The translations under genes and the position numbers were made by a program. Below, in pieces: positions 28,033-41,493 of a stretch of 64,000 nt of DNA. The stretch's first letter is position 1. Each line of letters begins with the position of its first letter. Below the pieces are notes generated by a model that was given only the letters and a program-made list of their open reading frames with translations, made no database searches and was not told where the DNA came from. Origin of the DNA: Methylopila turkensis (GTDB lineage: Bacteria > Pseudomonadota > Alphaproteobacteria > Rhizobiales > Methylopilaceae); assembly GCF_027922325.1 (NCBI RefSeq), contig NZ_BSFL01000003.1, forward strand, positions 744,001 through 808,000, given 5' to 3'.

Positions 28033-28308
28033 TCACGCGTTGACGGCGTCCTTCAGGGCCTGACCGGCCTTGAACTTCGGCGTCTTGGACTCGGGGATCT
28101 TGATCGTTTCGCCGGTGCGCAGATTGCGGCCGACGCCGGCGGCGCGCTTCACGACGGCGAACGTGCCGAAACCGACGAGGCGAACTTCATCGCCCTTCTT
28201 CAGAGCGGCGATCACGGCGTCGAAGGTCGCGTCGACCGCCTTGGCCGCGTCGAGCTTCGTCAGGCCGGAAGTCTCGGCGACCTCAGCGATCAGATCGGAC
28301 TTGTTCAT
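28033..28308 (-). CDS. hupB: HU family DNA-binding protein
   Basis: 91 residues from the ATG at 28308, with GGAGGGAACG upstream. MNKSDLIAEVAETSGLTKLDAAKAV, DEVRLVGFGTFAVVKRAAGVGRNLRTGE and IPESKTPKFKAGQALKDAVN are the dimerisation helices and DNA-binding arm of bacterial HU. It compacts and bends DNA. It lies downstream of lon in the same orientation, the usual alphaproteobacterial order. Confidence 0.95.
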   Translation of the reverse strand: MNKSDLIAEVAETSGLTKLDAAKAVDATFDAVIAALKKGDEVRLVGFGTFAVVKRAAGVGRNLRTGETIKIPESKTPKFKAGQALKDAVNA

Positions 28309-28504
28309 CGTTCCCTCCATGTGACGACAGGAATCGCGCAACGGCGCATCCCCGTGAACGAGCCCGGCACACTTTCGCGAAATCTTCCGAAGCGCAAGGA
28401 TGGACGGGCGATTTTCCGTCAGTTTCGATGCGTTTCCGGGGGGTAGAGAGGTGATTTCGGCGCTCGACCGCGTGCATTTCGCGAGCGATGCCCGCTATGG
28501 AGGA

Positions 28505-28533
28505 ACCGGCCGTCCCCTTGCGGGACGGCCGGT
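28505..28533 (-). terminator. Strong hairpin 12 bases after the lon stop
   Basis: ACCGGCCGTCCC (28505-28516) pairs perfectly with GGGACGGCCGGT (28522-28533) around CTTGC. No T-run follows on the minus strand, so it may be a 3'-end stabilising or weak terminating structure between lon and hupB. Confidence 0.5.
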
Positions 28534-28544
28534 GACGCGTTCGT

Positions 28545-30971
<2,427 letters not shown>

Positions 30972-31215
30972 GGTCGGAATTCCTTGTCACAGGCCGCAAT
31001 CCTTCAGGGGCTGCGGCCACGATTCGGCGCGGTCGTTCTTGCGAGCCTAAGGCCTCGCAGGGCGGCCGCCCAAGGGAGCGGCGCGCGAAGCCTTGGGAAA
31101 CGCGCGCCTTTGTTGAGGATTAGGTGGCCATGCGGTCGGAGGGTGTCAATGGCGACATGATGCGGCGCAGCGGCCGCCTCCGAGCCCGGCCGCAGCCGGC
31201 GACCGGCACGAGAGA

Positions 31216-31614
31216 TCAGGCCGACGCGGGAACGCGCGCGATCACCTTGATCTCGAAGTCGAAGCCCGACAGCGACGTGACGCCGACCACCGTCCAGTTC
31301 GCGTAAGGAGGCCCGCCGAACGCCTTCAGCCGGGCCGCCGCGACCGCCTCGATCTGCGTCGCCTGATCGGTGTGGAAGGTGGTGACGTCGACCACGTCGG
31401 CGAAGGTGGCCCCGGCGGCTTTCAGCACCGCTTCCAGATGGTCGAAGGCGAGCTGGACCTGCTTGGGGAAGTCCGGCTCGGGCGTCCCGTCCTCGCGGAC
31501 GCCGACCTGTCCTGAGACGAAAAGCAGGTCGCCCGAGCGGATGGCCGGCGAGTAACGGTGAGCCTCGTAGAGCGGCTGCGGATTGGCGGGAAACACCGCG
31601 TCGCGGGTGGTCAT
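31216..31614 (-). CDS. RidA family protein lacking the catalytic arginine
   Basis: 132 residues from the ATG at 31614, with AAGGAG upstream. YSPAIRSGDLLFVSGQVGVREDG, DFPKQVQLAFDHLEAVLKAAGATFADVVDVTTF and FEIKVIARV are the trimeric RidA/YjgF fold. The arginine that binds the imine substrate in canonical RidA (VEVARLP) is not present; here the segment reads VVGVTSLSG. So it is probably a different Rid subgroup, not an ordinary enamine deaminase. It is divergent from a TetR gene with three operators between them. Confidence 0.88.
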   Translation of the reverse strand: MTTRDAVFPANPQPLYEAHRYSPAIRSGDLLFVSGQVGVREDGTPEPDFPKQVQLAFDHLEAVLKAAGATFADVVDVTTFHTDQATQIEAVAAARLKAFGGPPYANWTVVGVTSLSGFDFEIKVIARVPASA

Positions 31615-31716
31615 GATCTGAAACTCCTTATGGCAAGCCGGTTCGCGCGGGTCGAAGGCGGAGAGACGCCCGAGATGGACGGGACCAGGCTCACGGGGCG
31701 CTTGGATCGACGCTTC

Positions 31717-31786
31717 ACATACGCGTCGTATGTCGAACACATCTGGTCATACAGCGCGTATGTCAATATGCATACGCCGCGTATGT
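31717..31786. promoter_or_regulatory. Three palindromic CATACG-N3-CGTATG operators
   Basis: Perfect CATACGCGTCGTATG at 31718-31732 and CATACGCCGCGTATG at 31771-31785, with a less perfect CATACAGCGCGTATG at 31748-31762. They lie in the 190-base gap between the divergent ridA-like and TetR genes and are the obvious sites for that TetR repressor, controlling both directions. Confidence 0.8.
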
Positions 31787-31804
31787 GAACTACGGAGACG
31801 GGAG

Positions 31805-32422
31805 ATGGTCGCAGGACGTCGGGCTCAGGCTGCTGAGGAGACACGGGCCAGACTGCTGCGCGCGGCGCGCAAAGCGTTCGCCGCGAAGGGTTACGCCGAA
31901 GCGTCCATGGATGAGTTGACGGCCGAGGCGGGCCTGACCCGCGGAGCGCTCTATCACAGCTTCGGCGGCAAACCCGGCCTGCTGCAGGCGGTGATCGATC
32001 AGATCGACGCCGAGATGCTGGAGCGTCTGCGCATCGTGCGCGAGAAGGCCGGCTCGGGCTGGCCGGGCCTGCTCGCCGAGAGCGTCGCCTACATCGAGAT
32101 GGCGCTCGAGCCCGAAATCCAGCGCATCATGCTGCTGGACGGTCCGGCCGTGCTTGGCGACCCGTCGCGCTGGCCGAACCAGACCGCCTGCCTGCGCGCG
32201 ACGACGCGGACGATCGAGACGCTGATCGCCGACGGCGTGATCGCACCGGTCGACCCGGAAGCCGCCGCCCGCCTGCTCAACGGCGCCGCCCTCAACGCCT
32301 CGCTGTGGGTCGCCGCCGCCGACGATCCGCCTGCCGTGCTCGCCAAGGCGACCGACGCGTTCCGGCTTCTTGCGACCGGCCTGCTGAAGCCGAAGAGTTC
32401 AGCCGCGCAGGTCTCGGGTTGA
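31805..32422 (+). CDS. TetR family transcriptional repressor
   Basis: 205 residues from the ATG at 31805. The N-terminal helix-turn-helix is clear: RARLLRAARKAFAAKGYAEASMDELTAEAGLTRGALYHSFGGKPGLLQAVI. The C-terminal ligand-binding part is helical (WPGLLAESVAYIEMALEPEIQRIMLLDGP). Three matching palindromes lie just upstream of its own start, so autoregulation and control of the divergent ridA-like gene are expected. The ligand is unknown. Confidence 0.93.
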   Translation: MVAGRRAQAAEETRARLLRAARKAFAAKGYAEASMDELTAEAGLTRGALYHSFGGKPGLLQAVIDQIDAEMLERLRIVREKAGSGWPGLLAESVAYIEMALEPEIQRIMLLDGPAVLGDPSRWPNQTACLRATTRTIETLIADGVIAPVDPEAAARLLNGAALNASLWVAAADDPPAVLAKATDAFRLLATGLLKPKSSAAQVSG

Positions 32423-32445
32423 TCCGTCGACGCGGCTCTTGAACG

Positions 32446-32476
32446 AAAAACGCCCGCGACCATGGTCGCGGGCGTT
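32446..32476 (-). terminator. Terminator of clpX
   Basis: A 28-bp perfect palindrome (32449-32476) centred on CCATGG, with arms AACGCCCGCGA and TCGCGGGCGTT. On the minus strand it is followed by TTTTT, so it ends clpX transcripts. On the plus strand there is no T-run, so it is not a good terminator for tetR. Confidence 0.8.
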
Positions 32477-32500
32477 CGCAGCGTTGAGGCTGAACGTCGG

Positions 32501-33772
<1,272 letters not shown>

Positions 33773-33979
33773 ATCACCCCTTTCGGGTCGAAGCCGGCGT
33801 CCCTGAGTCGCGCCGCTTCATCGAGATGTCATATGCCGACCGACCTTAATCAATCGGCGCCGTCACATGGTGACAGCTCCGCTGCGACGCAACGCCGCCC
33901 GCCATGATACGCCGAAGCGCGTTCTCGGCAACCGGACGCGCCGGTCCGGTTGCGATCATGACCGACGGTGGCCTTCAGG

Positions 33980-34621
33980 TCACGCCGACGCGACGTCGCC
34001 TTCGCCTTCGCCCTGACGGCGCTCGAACACCTGATCGATCAGGCCGAAGTCGCGCGCCTGCTCGGCCGACATCATGGTGTCGCGATCGAGCGTGCGCTCG
34101 ATCTCCTCGTAGGTCCGGCCAGTGTGCTTCACATAGATGTCGTTGAGCCGGCGCTTGATCTTCACGATGTCCTCGGCGTGGCGCTCGATGTCGGACGCCT
34201 GGCCCTGGAAGCCGCCGGAGGGCTGGTGCACCAGGATGCGGGCGTTCGGCAGCGCGGCGCGCATGCCCTTCTCGCCGGCCATCAGGATGAACGAGCCCAT
34301 CGAGGCCGCCTGGCCCATGCACAGCGTCGCCACCGCCGGCCGGATGTACTGCATGGTGTCGTAGATCGCGAAGCCGGAGGTGACCACGCCTCCCGGCGAA
34401 TTGATGTAGAGCGCGATCTCCTTCTTCGGGTTCTCCGCCTCGAGGAACAGCAGCTGAGCGCAGATCACGGCCGCCATATCGTCGTTGAACGGGCCCGAGA
34501 GGAAGATGATTCGCTCCTTCAGCAGGCGCGAGTAGATGTCGAACGACCGCTCGCCGCGGTTGGTCTGCTCGATCACCATCGGAATGAGGAAGTTGGTGGT
34601 CAGGTCCTGGAAATCGCGCAT
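33980..34621 (-). CDS. clpP: ClpP serine protease
   Basis: 213 residues from the ATG at 34621. The catalytic serine S107 (GQAASMGS) and histidine H132 ([12 protein letters not shown]) are in place, with the aspartate in [11 protein letters not shown]. The short N-terminus ([20 protein letters not shown]) is normal for alphaproteobacteria. ClpP forms the proteolytic chamber used by ClpX. It follows trigger factor; a 10-bp hairpin (34646-34682) lies in the gap. Confidence 0.97.
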   Translation of the reverse strand: MRDFQDLTTNFLIPMVIEQTNRGERSFDIYSRLLKERIIFLSGPFNDDMAAVICAQLLFLEAENPKKEIALYINSPGGVVTSGFAIYDTMQYIRPAVATLCMGQAASMGSFILMAGEKGMRAALPNARILVHQPSGGFQGQASDIERHAEDIVKIKRRLNDIYVKHTGRTYEEIERTLDRDTMMSAEQARDFGLIDQVFERRQGEGEGDVASA

Positions 34622-34719
34622 GGGCGGAGTCTCGTCCTCAAGAAGGCGCGCCGCGCCACCGGTTCTCGGCGACGCGGCGCGCTTGGTTCGCGGCAATGGA
34701 CGCCCGTGAGGGCGCGACG

Positions 34720-36177
34720 TCAAGCCGAAGGATCGGCGTCCGTCGCGGTCTCGGGCTCGGCTGCGGCCTTCTTGGCCTTGGCCGCCTTCTTGGCGGGCTT
34801 GGCCTTCTCGACCTTCTCGCCCTCGGCCGCCTCGGCGTCCGGATCGGCCAGCAGCTCGTCCTTCGTGACGGCGCGCTCGGTCACGGTCGCCTTTTCGAGG
34901 ATCTGGTCGACGACCTTGTCTTCAAAGATCGGCGCGCGCAGTTCGGCCAGCGCCTCGGGGCTCTGGCGATAGTAGTCCCACACCTGCTTTTCCTGGCCGG
35001 GGAACTGGCGGGCGCGCTCGATCAGGGCGCGGGTCACCTCGTCGTCGGTGACCTTGACCTCGTGCTTGTCGCCGATCTCGGCGAGCACGAGCCCGAGGCG
35101 CACGCGGCGCTCGGCGATCTTGCGGTACTCGGCGCGGGCCTCATCCTCGGTGGTCTCTTCGTCGGCGAAGGTGCGGCCGTTCGCGGCGAGGTCGGCCTGA
35201 ACCTGACGCCACACGTTCTCGAACTCCTGCTCCACCAGCGTGGGCGGCAGGTCGAAGGCGTATTCGGCGTCGAGCGCGTCGAGAAGCTGGCGCTTCAGCT
35301 TCTGCCGGGCGATCTGGCCGTATTGCTCGCCGATCCGGTCGCGCACCGCCGCCTTCAGCGCGGCGAGGTCGTCCATGCCGAGCGTCTTGGCGAGTTCGTC
35401 GTCGATCTTGACCTCGCCCTGCGCCTCGACCGCCTTCACGGTCACGTCGAAGGTCGCGGCCTTGCCGGCGAGATGAGCCGCGCCGTAGGCCTCGGGAAAG
35501 GTCACGGAGATGGTGCGGGCCTCGCCGGCCTTGGCGCCGACGAGCTGCTCTTCGAAGCCCGGAATGAAGCGGCCGGCGCCGATCTCGATCTCGGTGTTAT
35601 CGGCGGAGCCGCCCTCGAACGGCTCGCCATCGATCTTGCCGACGAAGTCGACCGTGAGCCGGTCGCCCTCGGCCGCCGCCTCGCCCTCGGCCTTGGCGAC
35701 GAACGGCGCGTTCTGCTTGGCGACCCGCTCGACCTGCTCATCGACCTCGGCGTCGGTCACCTCGGTGGTCAGCTTCTCGAGCGTGATGCCCGAAACGTCC
35801 TTGAGCTCGACCTGGGGAAGCACCTCGAGCGCCACCGTCACGGACAGGTCGGACGCGCCGGAGATGACGCCCTCGACCTCGTCCTTCTCTTCGGGAAGGC
35901 TGATCCTCGGCTGCATCGCGAGCTTGAGGCCGTTGTCGTCGACGATCTTCTTATTTGCCTCGGCGACGGTCTGCTCGACCACTTCCGCCATGACCGAACG
36001 GCCATAGAGCTTCTTGAGGTGCGCGAGCGGCACCTTGCCCTTGCGGAAGCCGTTGATGTTGACGCGGTCCTTCAGCGTCGCGAGACGCTCGTTCAGGCGG
36101 GCGTCGAGGTCGGCGGCGGGCACCACCACCTTGAATTCGCGCTTGAGGCCCTCGTCGAGGGTTTGCGTCACCTGCAT
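34720..36177 (-). CDS. tig: Trigger factor
   Basis: 485 residues from the ATG at 36177. The N-terminal ribosome-binding domain ([24 protein letters not shown] ... [17 protein letters not shown]) contains the GFRKGKVP signature. A central FKBP-type prolyl isomerase domain follows ([21 protein letters not shown]), then the helical C-terminal chaperone domain. The C-terminal 35 residues are Lys/Ala-rich. It binds nascent chains at the ribosome exit. It is the first gene of the tig-clpP series, just below tRNA-Leu. Confidence 0.97.
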   Translation of the reverse strand: MQVTQTLDEGLKREFKVVVPAADLDARLNERLATLKDRVNINGFRKGKVPLAHLKKLYGRSVMAEVVEQTVAEANKKIVDDNGLKLAMQPRISLPEEKDEVEGVISGASDLSVTVALEVLPQVELKDVSGITLEKLTTEVTDAEVDEQVERVAKQNAPFVAKAEGEAAAEGDRLTVDFVGKIDGEPFEGGSADNTEIEIGAGRFIPGFEEQLVGAKAGEARTISVTFPEAYGAAHLAGKAATFDVTVKAVEAQGEVKIDDELAKTLGMDDLAALKAAVRDRIGEQYGQIARQKLKRQLLDALDAEYAFDLPPTLVEQEFENVWRQVQADLAANGRTFADEETTEDEARAEYRKIAERRVRLGLVLAEIGDKHEVKVTDDEVTRALIERARQFPGQEKQVWDYYRQSPEALAELRAPIFEDKVVDQILEKATVTERAVTKDELLADPDAEAAEGEKVEKAKPAKKAAKAKKAAAEPETATDADPSA

Positions 36178-36289
36178 GAGCGTCGTCTCTTCGAATCTTC
36201 CGCCGCGGCGCTGCGCCCCCCGCCTGCGGGGAAGCGCGCGCCCGCGGCGCCTTGTTCCACGGGTTGGCGGCGGACGATCGGCCGGACCT

Positions 36290-36374
36290 TGGTGCGGGCG
36301 GAGGGGCTCGAACCCCCACGGCTTGCGCCACGGGAACCTAAATCCCGCGTGTCTACCAGTTCCACCACGCCCGC
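36290..36374 (-). tRNA. tRNA-Leu (TAG)
   Basis: 85 bases on the minus strand with a long variable arm, as in class II tRNAs. The acceptor stem is GCGGGCG, and the anticodon arm GGGATTTAGGTTCCC gives TAG (leucine). The T-loop is GGTTCGAGCCC and the 3' CCA is encoded at 36290-36292. Confidence 0.96.
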
Positions 36375-36592
36375 GCCGGGCGCAATCGCGCCTCGCGCAT
36401 CCCTGAAAAGGGGCGCGCAAGGCGGACGCTCTATATCACGGCGACCGGAGCGCGCACCAAAAAAACGACGCGCCCTTCGGCTGACGCCGCGTCAGCCGGG
36501 CAAACGGCGCAGCACGGCCGGCAGCGCAGCGACGGTAGCGCCCAACGCAAGTCAGCCACGGAGCAGTATCGCATCCAATCGGACGCTACCGC

Positions 36593-36862
36593 CTAAAACC
36601 TGTACCGGGGCCGATCAGGCTTGAGCATCGATTCCGGCAGGAAGCCCTTCCCGCAATCTTCGCAATAGTATCCACTGACAAACTGTTGAAGAGGCTGTCG
36701 CATTCGCAAATCCGGGTGGACATCGTCTGCTCTGAGATCAGTGATGTATCTGAGGCGCGGATCGACGCCCGGTCCACCAATCCATTCTGGGTCGATGAGT
36801 AACAGCTTCGGCCCCACGGCCTTACTCAATCCGCACCTTGGGCATCCCGGAGCTTGATCCAT
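36593..36862 (-). CDS. Small zinc-ribbon-like protein in low-GC island
   Basis: 89 residues from the ATG at 36862 (GGAAAG eight bases upstream; an alternative ATG at 36868 has poor spacing). It has two CxxC pairs, CPRCG near the start and CEDCGKGF near residue 70, the layout of a small zinc ribbon. No known family was recognised. The stretch 36590-36950 is visibly poorer in G+C than its neighbours and uses A/T-ending codons more often, which suggests recent acquisition. Confidence 0.5.
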   Translation of the reverse strand: MDQAPGCPRCGLSKAVGPKLLLIDPEWIGGPGVDPRLRYITDLRADDVHPDLRMRQPLQQFVSGYYCEDCGKGFLPESMLKPDRPRYRF

Positions 36863-36947
36863 CTGCATCTTTCCAGCTGGAATTCCAAAGCATCTTCATG
36901 GGATCATAAACCAAGCGTCCCGATGCTCTCTCTTTAAAACGACATTC

Positions 36948-38450
36948 CTAAGGCTGGGAGTCGCCGCCCTCCGCCACGGTTGATTGAAACCTCCTCAGCA
37001 CGGCCGGAAGCGCGCCCGGCAGGTCGTCGGCGATCAGGCCGGGCCCGACCTCGCGGGCCGCCTCGCCGTGCAGCCAGACCGCCGCCGTAGCGGCCTCGAA
37101 CGCGGGCATGCCCTGCGCGAGGAGGCCGGCGCAGAACCCCGCCAGCGTGTCGCCGGCGCCCGCGGTCGCGAGCCATGGCGGCGCGTTGTCGGCGATCGCG
37201 GCGCGGCCGTCCGGGCTCGCGACCACCGTATCCGGCCCCTTCAGCACGACGGTCGCGCCAAGCCGGCGCGCTGCCTCGCGCGCACGGTCGAGCTTCGAAC
37301 CGGCCGGTCCGCCCTGCCCGAACAGCCGGCCGAACTCTCCTTCGTGCGGCGTGACCACGACGGGCCGGGCGGGACGCTCCGCTATGCGGTCGCGCAGCGC
37401 GTTCGGGCGATCGGCGAAGGCGGTGAAGACGTCGGCGTCGAGCACGCATGCCGCGGCTCCGGCGAGCGCGGCGTCCGTCGCCGCTTCGACGCCGTCGCCC
37501 GCGCCGGGGCCCACGATCGCGATGGCGAAACGGCGGCCGGCCAGGATCGCGTGCAGGTCGTCCGGCCTCGCCGCCGGCCGCAGCATGATCGCGGAGACAT
37601 GGGCGGCGTGGACCCGGAGCGCCGCGGCGGGTCCTGCGAGCGTGACGGCCCCCGCCCCTCCCCGCGCGGCGCCGAGCGCCGCGAGCCGCGCCGCGCCGGT
37701 CGCGAACTCAGGTCCGCTCCAGACCAGCACATGGCCGCGATCGTATTTGTGGCCCTGCGGATTAGGCTCCGGGAACGCCGTGCGCCACAGCGCAGGCCGG
37801 TTCAGAAAGGTCCGCGCCCCAACGCCGGCGACGACGCTTCCCGGCATGCCGATGTCCGCGAGGACGACCTCGCCGCAGAGCGCCCGACCGGGATAGAGCA
37901 GATGGCCGGGCTTCAGGCGGACGAAGGTGACGGTCAGCGTAGCCGGCAGCACGGCTCCCGCCGCCGCGCCCGTGTCGCCGTTCAGCCCGCTCGGCACGTC
38001 GACGGCGAGAACGGGAAGTCCGCTGTCCGCCGCGCGCCCGATCGCATGCGCGGCGACGCCCGCGAGAGGACGGGCGAGGCCGGCGCCGAACAGCGCGTCG
38101 ACCACGAGATCGAAGTCGACCGGACCCGCTTCTCCAATCGGAAGCGTCGGGCCCGACCAGCGCGCCGCCATGACGGCGGCGTCGCCGCGCAGCGCCTCCA
38201 CAGGCGCCAACGCCGCCACCGCGACCGTCCGCCCGCTCTCCGCCAGCCGCCGCGCGGCCACGTAGCCGTCGCCGCCATTGTTGCCGGGACCTGCGAGCAC
38301 GAGCACGCGGCGCGCCTGCGGCCAGCGCGCGAGCGCCGCTTCCGCGACCGCCCGCCCCGCCGCCTCCATCAACATCTCGCCCGCGACGCCCTCGGCCGGC
38401 GCGCGCCGATCAGCCTCCGCCATCTCGGAACAGCTGAGGATTTCGATCAC
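36948..38450 (-). CDS. nnr: Bifunctional NAD(P)H-hydrate epimerase / ADP-dependent dehydratase
   Basis: 500 residues from the GTG at 38450. The N-terminal YjeF_N domain (EILSCSEMAEADRRA, VLAGPGNNGGDGYVAARRL) epimerises damaged NAD(P)HX. The C-terminal ribokinase-like domain (AIVGPGAGD, VVVTPHEGEFGRLFG, VVLKGPDTVVASPDG, WLATAGAGDTLAGFCAGLL) is the ADP/ATP-dependent dehydratase with the catalytic GAGD motif. It repairs hydrated NADH and NADPH. It often lies just upstream of glnB in Rhizobiales, as here on the opposite strand. Confidence 0.93.
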   Translation of the reverse strand: MIEILSCSEMAEADRRAPAEGVAGEMLMEAAGRAVAEAALARWPQARRVLVLAGPGNNGGDGYVAARRLAESGRTVAVAALAPVEALRGDAAVMAARWSGPTLPIGEAGPVDFDLVVDALFGAGLARPLAGVAAHAIGRAADSGLPVLAVDVPSGLNGDTGAAAGAVLPATLTVTFVRLKPGHLLYPGRALCGEVVLADIGMPGSVVAGVGARTFLNRPALWRTAFPEPNPQGHKYDRGHVLVWSGPEFATGAARLAALGAARGGAGAVTLAGPAAALRVHAAHVSAIMLRPAARPDDLHAILAGRRFAIAIVGPGAGDGVEAATDAALAGAAACVLDADVFTAFADRPNALRDRIAERPARPVVVTPHEGEFGRLFGQGGPAGSKLDRAREAARRLGATVVLKGPDTVVASPDGRAAIADNAPPWLATAGAGDTLAGFCAGLLAQGMPAFEAATAAVWLHGEAAREVGPGLIADDLPGALPAVLRRFQSTVAEGGDSQP

Positions 38451-38642
38451 GCGCCGCCTCGCCGCATCGTGACGCCGGACTCGCGGCTGCAAACCCGCTG
38501 GGCGCGCCTGCCCAAACTTCGCGCGAACCGTGCGAGACCAGACCCAGAAATCTGCCTATTTTCTAATCTGTTTGCATATTTCATGTTCATTCCCGTCGCA
38601 TCCAGCAGTCGCGCGCCGAAGTGGGGCGCGGTAGGCTGTTGA

Positions 38643-39101
<459 letters not shown>

Positions 39102-39172
39102 CGGTTTCTCGCATGGCGCCCGCCTCGACGCGGGCGTCATAAAAAACCTGAACAGGGACAAGGACGGTCACC

Positions 39173-40582
39173 ATGAAAACCGCCAAGGACGTTCTCGCGT
39201 TCATCAAGGAGAACGACGTCAAGTACGTCGATCTCCGCTTCACCGATCCGAACGGGAAATGGCAGCACGTCACCTTCGACATCACGATGGTGGACGAGGA
39301 CTTCTTCGCCGAGGGGCAGATGTTCGACGGCTCGTCGATCGCCGGCTGGAAGGCGATCAACGAGTCCGACATGCTGCTGATGCCGGACGTGGCGACCGCA
39401 TGCATCGACCCCTTCTTCGCCGCGACGACGCTGTCGGTCGTGTGCGACGTGCTCGAGCCGACCACCGGCGAGCCCTATGAGCGCGACCCGCGCGGCACGG
39501 TGAAGAAGGCGGAGGTCTACCTCCAGTCGCTCGGCATCGGCGATACGGTCTATTTCGGCCCCGAGGCTGAGTTCTTCGTGTTCGACGACGTCAAGTTCGC
39601 GACGAGCCCGTACAACACCGGCTTCAAGCTCGACTCGGTCGAGCTGCCCACCAACTCCGACACCGACTACGAGACCGGCAATCTCGGCCACCGCGTGCGC
39701 ACCAAGGGCGGCTACTTCCCCGTTCCGCCGGTGGACAGCGAGCAGGACATGCGCGGCGAGATGCTGGCCGCCATGGCCGCGATGGGCGCGGTCGTCGAGA
39801 AGCACCACCACGAGGTGGCCTCCGCCCAGCACGAGCTCGGCCTCAAGTTCGAGAAGATCGTCCGCATCGCCGACCACCTGCAGGTCTACAAGTACTGCAT
39901 CCATCAGGTCGCGCATTCCTACGGCAAGACGGCGACCTTCATGCCGAAGCCGGTCTATGGCGACAACGGCTCGGGCATGCACGTCCACCAGTCGATCTGG
40001 AAGGACGGCAAGCCGCAGTTCGCGGGCGACAAGTACGCCGGCCTCAGCCAGGAGTGCCTCTGGTACATCGGCGGCATCATCAAGCACGCCAAGGCGCTGA
40101 ACGCCTTCACCAACCCGTCCACCAACAGCTACAAGCGACTGGTGCCGGGCTTCGAGGCGCCGGTGCTGCTGGCCTACTCCGCCCGCAACCGCTCGGCCTC
40201 CTGCCGCATCCCGTGGACGAACTCGCCGAAGGCCAAGCGCGTCGAGGTGCGTTTCCCCGACCCGACCGCGAACCCCTACCTAGCCTTCGCCGCGCTGCTG
40301 ATGGCCGGCCTCGACGGCATCGTGAACAAGATCGATCCGGGCCCGGCCATGGACAAGGATCTCTACGACCTGCCGCCGCGCGAGCTGAAGAAGATCCCGA
40401 CCGTGTCGGGCTCGCTGCGGGAGGCGCTGCAGAACCTCGACAAGGACCGCGAGTTCCTGAAGAAGGGCGGCGTGTTCACCGACGACCAGATCGACAGCTT
40501 CATCGAGCTGAAGATGAAGGAGGTCATCCGGTTCGAGCACACGCCGCATCCGGTCGAGTTCGACATGTACTATTCGGCCTGA
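39173..40582 (+). CDS. glnA: Glutamine synthetase type I
   Basis: 469 residues, standard GSI length. [25 protein letters not shown], and [15 protein letters not shown] are the ammonia/glutamate and metal-binding motifs. The adenylylation tyrosine is Y398 (KDLYDLPP). It joins ammonia to glutamate with ATP. It is transcribed with glnB from a sigma-54-like promoter and is followed by a strong terminator. Confidence 0.98.
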   Translation: MKTAKDVLAFIKENDVKYVDLRFTDPNGKWQHVTFDITMVDEDFFAEGQMFDGSSIAGWKAINESDMLLMPDVATACIDPFFAATTLSVVCDVLEPTTGEPYERDPRGTVKKAEVYLQSLGIGDTVYFGPEAEFFVFDDVKFATSPYNTGFKLDSVELPTNSDTDYETGNLGHRVRTKGGYFPVPPVDSEQDMRGEMLAAMAAMGAVVEKHHHEVASAQHELGLKFEKIVRIADHLQVYKYCIHQVAHSYGKTATFMPKPVYGDNGSGMHVHQSIWKDGKPQFAGDKYAGLSQECLWYIGGIIKHAKALNAFTNPSTNSYKRLVPGFEAPVLLAYSARNRSASCRIPWTNSPKAKRVEVRFPDPTANPYLAFAALLMAGLDGIVNKIDPGPAMDKDLYDLPPRELKKIPTVSGSLREALQNLDKDREFLKKGGVFTDDQIDSFIELKMKEVIRFEHTPHPVEFDMYYSA

Positions 40583-40629
40583 CCTTACTTCTCCCGCGTC
40601 GCGCCTCGTCAAGGCGCGACGTATCTGCC

Positions 40630-40657
40630 GGGGCGCCTCAGGGCGCCCCATTTTTTT
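40630..40657 (+). terminator. Terminator of glnA
   Basis: GGGGCGCC (40630-40637) pairs with GGCGCCCC (40642-40649) around TCAG, followed by ATTTTTTT. Confidence 0.9.
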
Positions 40658-40793
40658 GCCGAACCGGGAACTTCTTCTATTTTGAAGTGGGTGTATTTCC
40701 CCAGAACTACAAAAACTTTATCTCACATGACGCGTTCGTGACGGAGACGTCGTTTGAATTGTTCCAGCATCCGTTATGTGACGACGCTCGTTC

Positions 40794-40846
40794 GGACCTA
40801 AATTACCGATCTCAAGTCTTTTAATATGAGATTCATAATTAGGTCC
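40794..40846. promoter_or_regulatory. Long bulged hairpin in the leader of the cytochrome c(L) gene
   Basis: GGACCTAA (40794-40801) pairs with TTAGGTCC (40839-40846). After a one-base bulge TTA pairs with TAA, and beyond a 3x3 internal loop ATCTCA (40809-40814) pairs with TGAGAT (40827-40832). It ends 34 bases before the start codon. There is no T-run, so it is not an ordinary terminator. It could be an RNA element or an operator. The A+T content is well above that of the flanking genes. Confidence 0.5.
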
Positions 40847-40880
40847 GCGCGCGTCAGTCACAATAATTCGGAGCGGAAAC

Positions 40881-41459
40881 ATGTCCATGAGGGGAGCGAC
40901 GGCGAAGGCGGCCGCAGCCGTGGCGCTGATCGCCGCGGGCGTCGTCGGCGCCAAGGCGGCGATAACGTTGAACAACGCCGTCACCGGCGAGGTGCTGAAC
41001 CTCGAGGAGGCGGGTCCGGAAGGCAAGGACACCGAGGCGTTCAAGACGTTCATCGAGACCGGCCGGAACATCTACAACGGCAAAGCCGACTGCCTTGCGA
41101 AGGGCGAGCAGACCTATCTCGCGATGTGCTCCGGCTGTCATGGCCAGAAGGCCGAAGGCAAGCTTGGGCCAGGCCTGAACGACAGCTACTGGACCTATCC
41201 GCAGGGCGCGACCGACAAGGGGTTCTTCGAGATCATCTTCGGCGGCGCGTCCGGCCAGATGGGCCCGATGTACGGCGCGATGAACGTCGACGACATGCTG
41301 CTGACGATGGCCTGGGTTCGCCATCTCTACAAGGACAAGCCCGAGGACGCCGGCGAGTGGCTCACCGACGAGCTGAAGGCGAGTTTCAAGCCCTATGACG
41401 GCAAGACGCCGACCCCGAAGCCAGGCGCGAACGCGCCCGAGACCTGCAAGGTCGAGTGA
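40881..41459 (+). CDS. mxaG: Cytochrome c(L)-like protein (MxaG type)
   Basis: 192 residues. A signal peptide (MSMRGATAKAAAAVALIAAG, cleavage probably after AKA) sends it to the periplasm. The haem motif is C83-S-G-C86-H87 and the likely sixth ligand methionine lies in GQMGPMYG (M127 or M130). The region DTEAFKTFIETGRNIYN ... EQTYLAMCSGCHGQKAEGKLGPGLNDSYWTYPQGATDKGFFE is characteristic of cytochrome c(L), which takes electrons from methanol dehydrogenase. No mxaF, mxaI or xoxF is in the window, so this is a separate copy or an orphan. Its partner could be another periplasmic dehydrogenase such as the adjacent GMC enzyme. Confidence 0.82.
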   Translation: MSMRGATAKAAAAVALIAAGVVGAKAAITLNNAVTGEVLNLEEAGPEGKDTEAFKTFIETGRNIYNGKADCLAKGEQTYLAMCSGCHGQKAEGKLGPGLNDSYWTYPQGATDKGFFEIIFGGASGQMGPMYGAMNVDDMLLTMAWVRHLYKDKPEDAGEWLTDELKASFKPYDGKTPTPKPGANAPETCKVE

Positions 41460-41493
41460 CGAGGACGCGTGACGCGGGCGGCCTTCGCCCGCG

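Noticed and set aside
34646..34682. Intrinsic terminator between tig and clpP
   Set aside because: A 10-bp stem is present but no T-run follows in the direction of transcription; more likely an intercistronic hairpin.
34696..36624. Long plus-strand frame opposite trigger factor
   Set aside because: Repetitive Leu/Gly/Asp composition typical of an antisense shadow; trigger factor motifs are on the minus strand.
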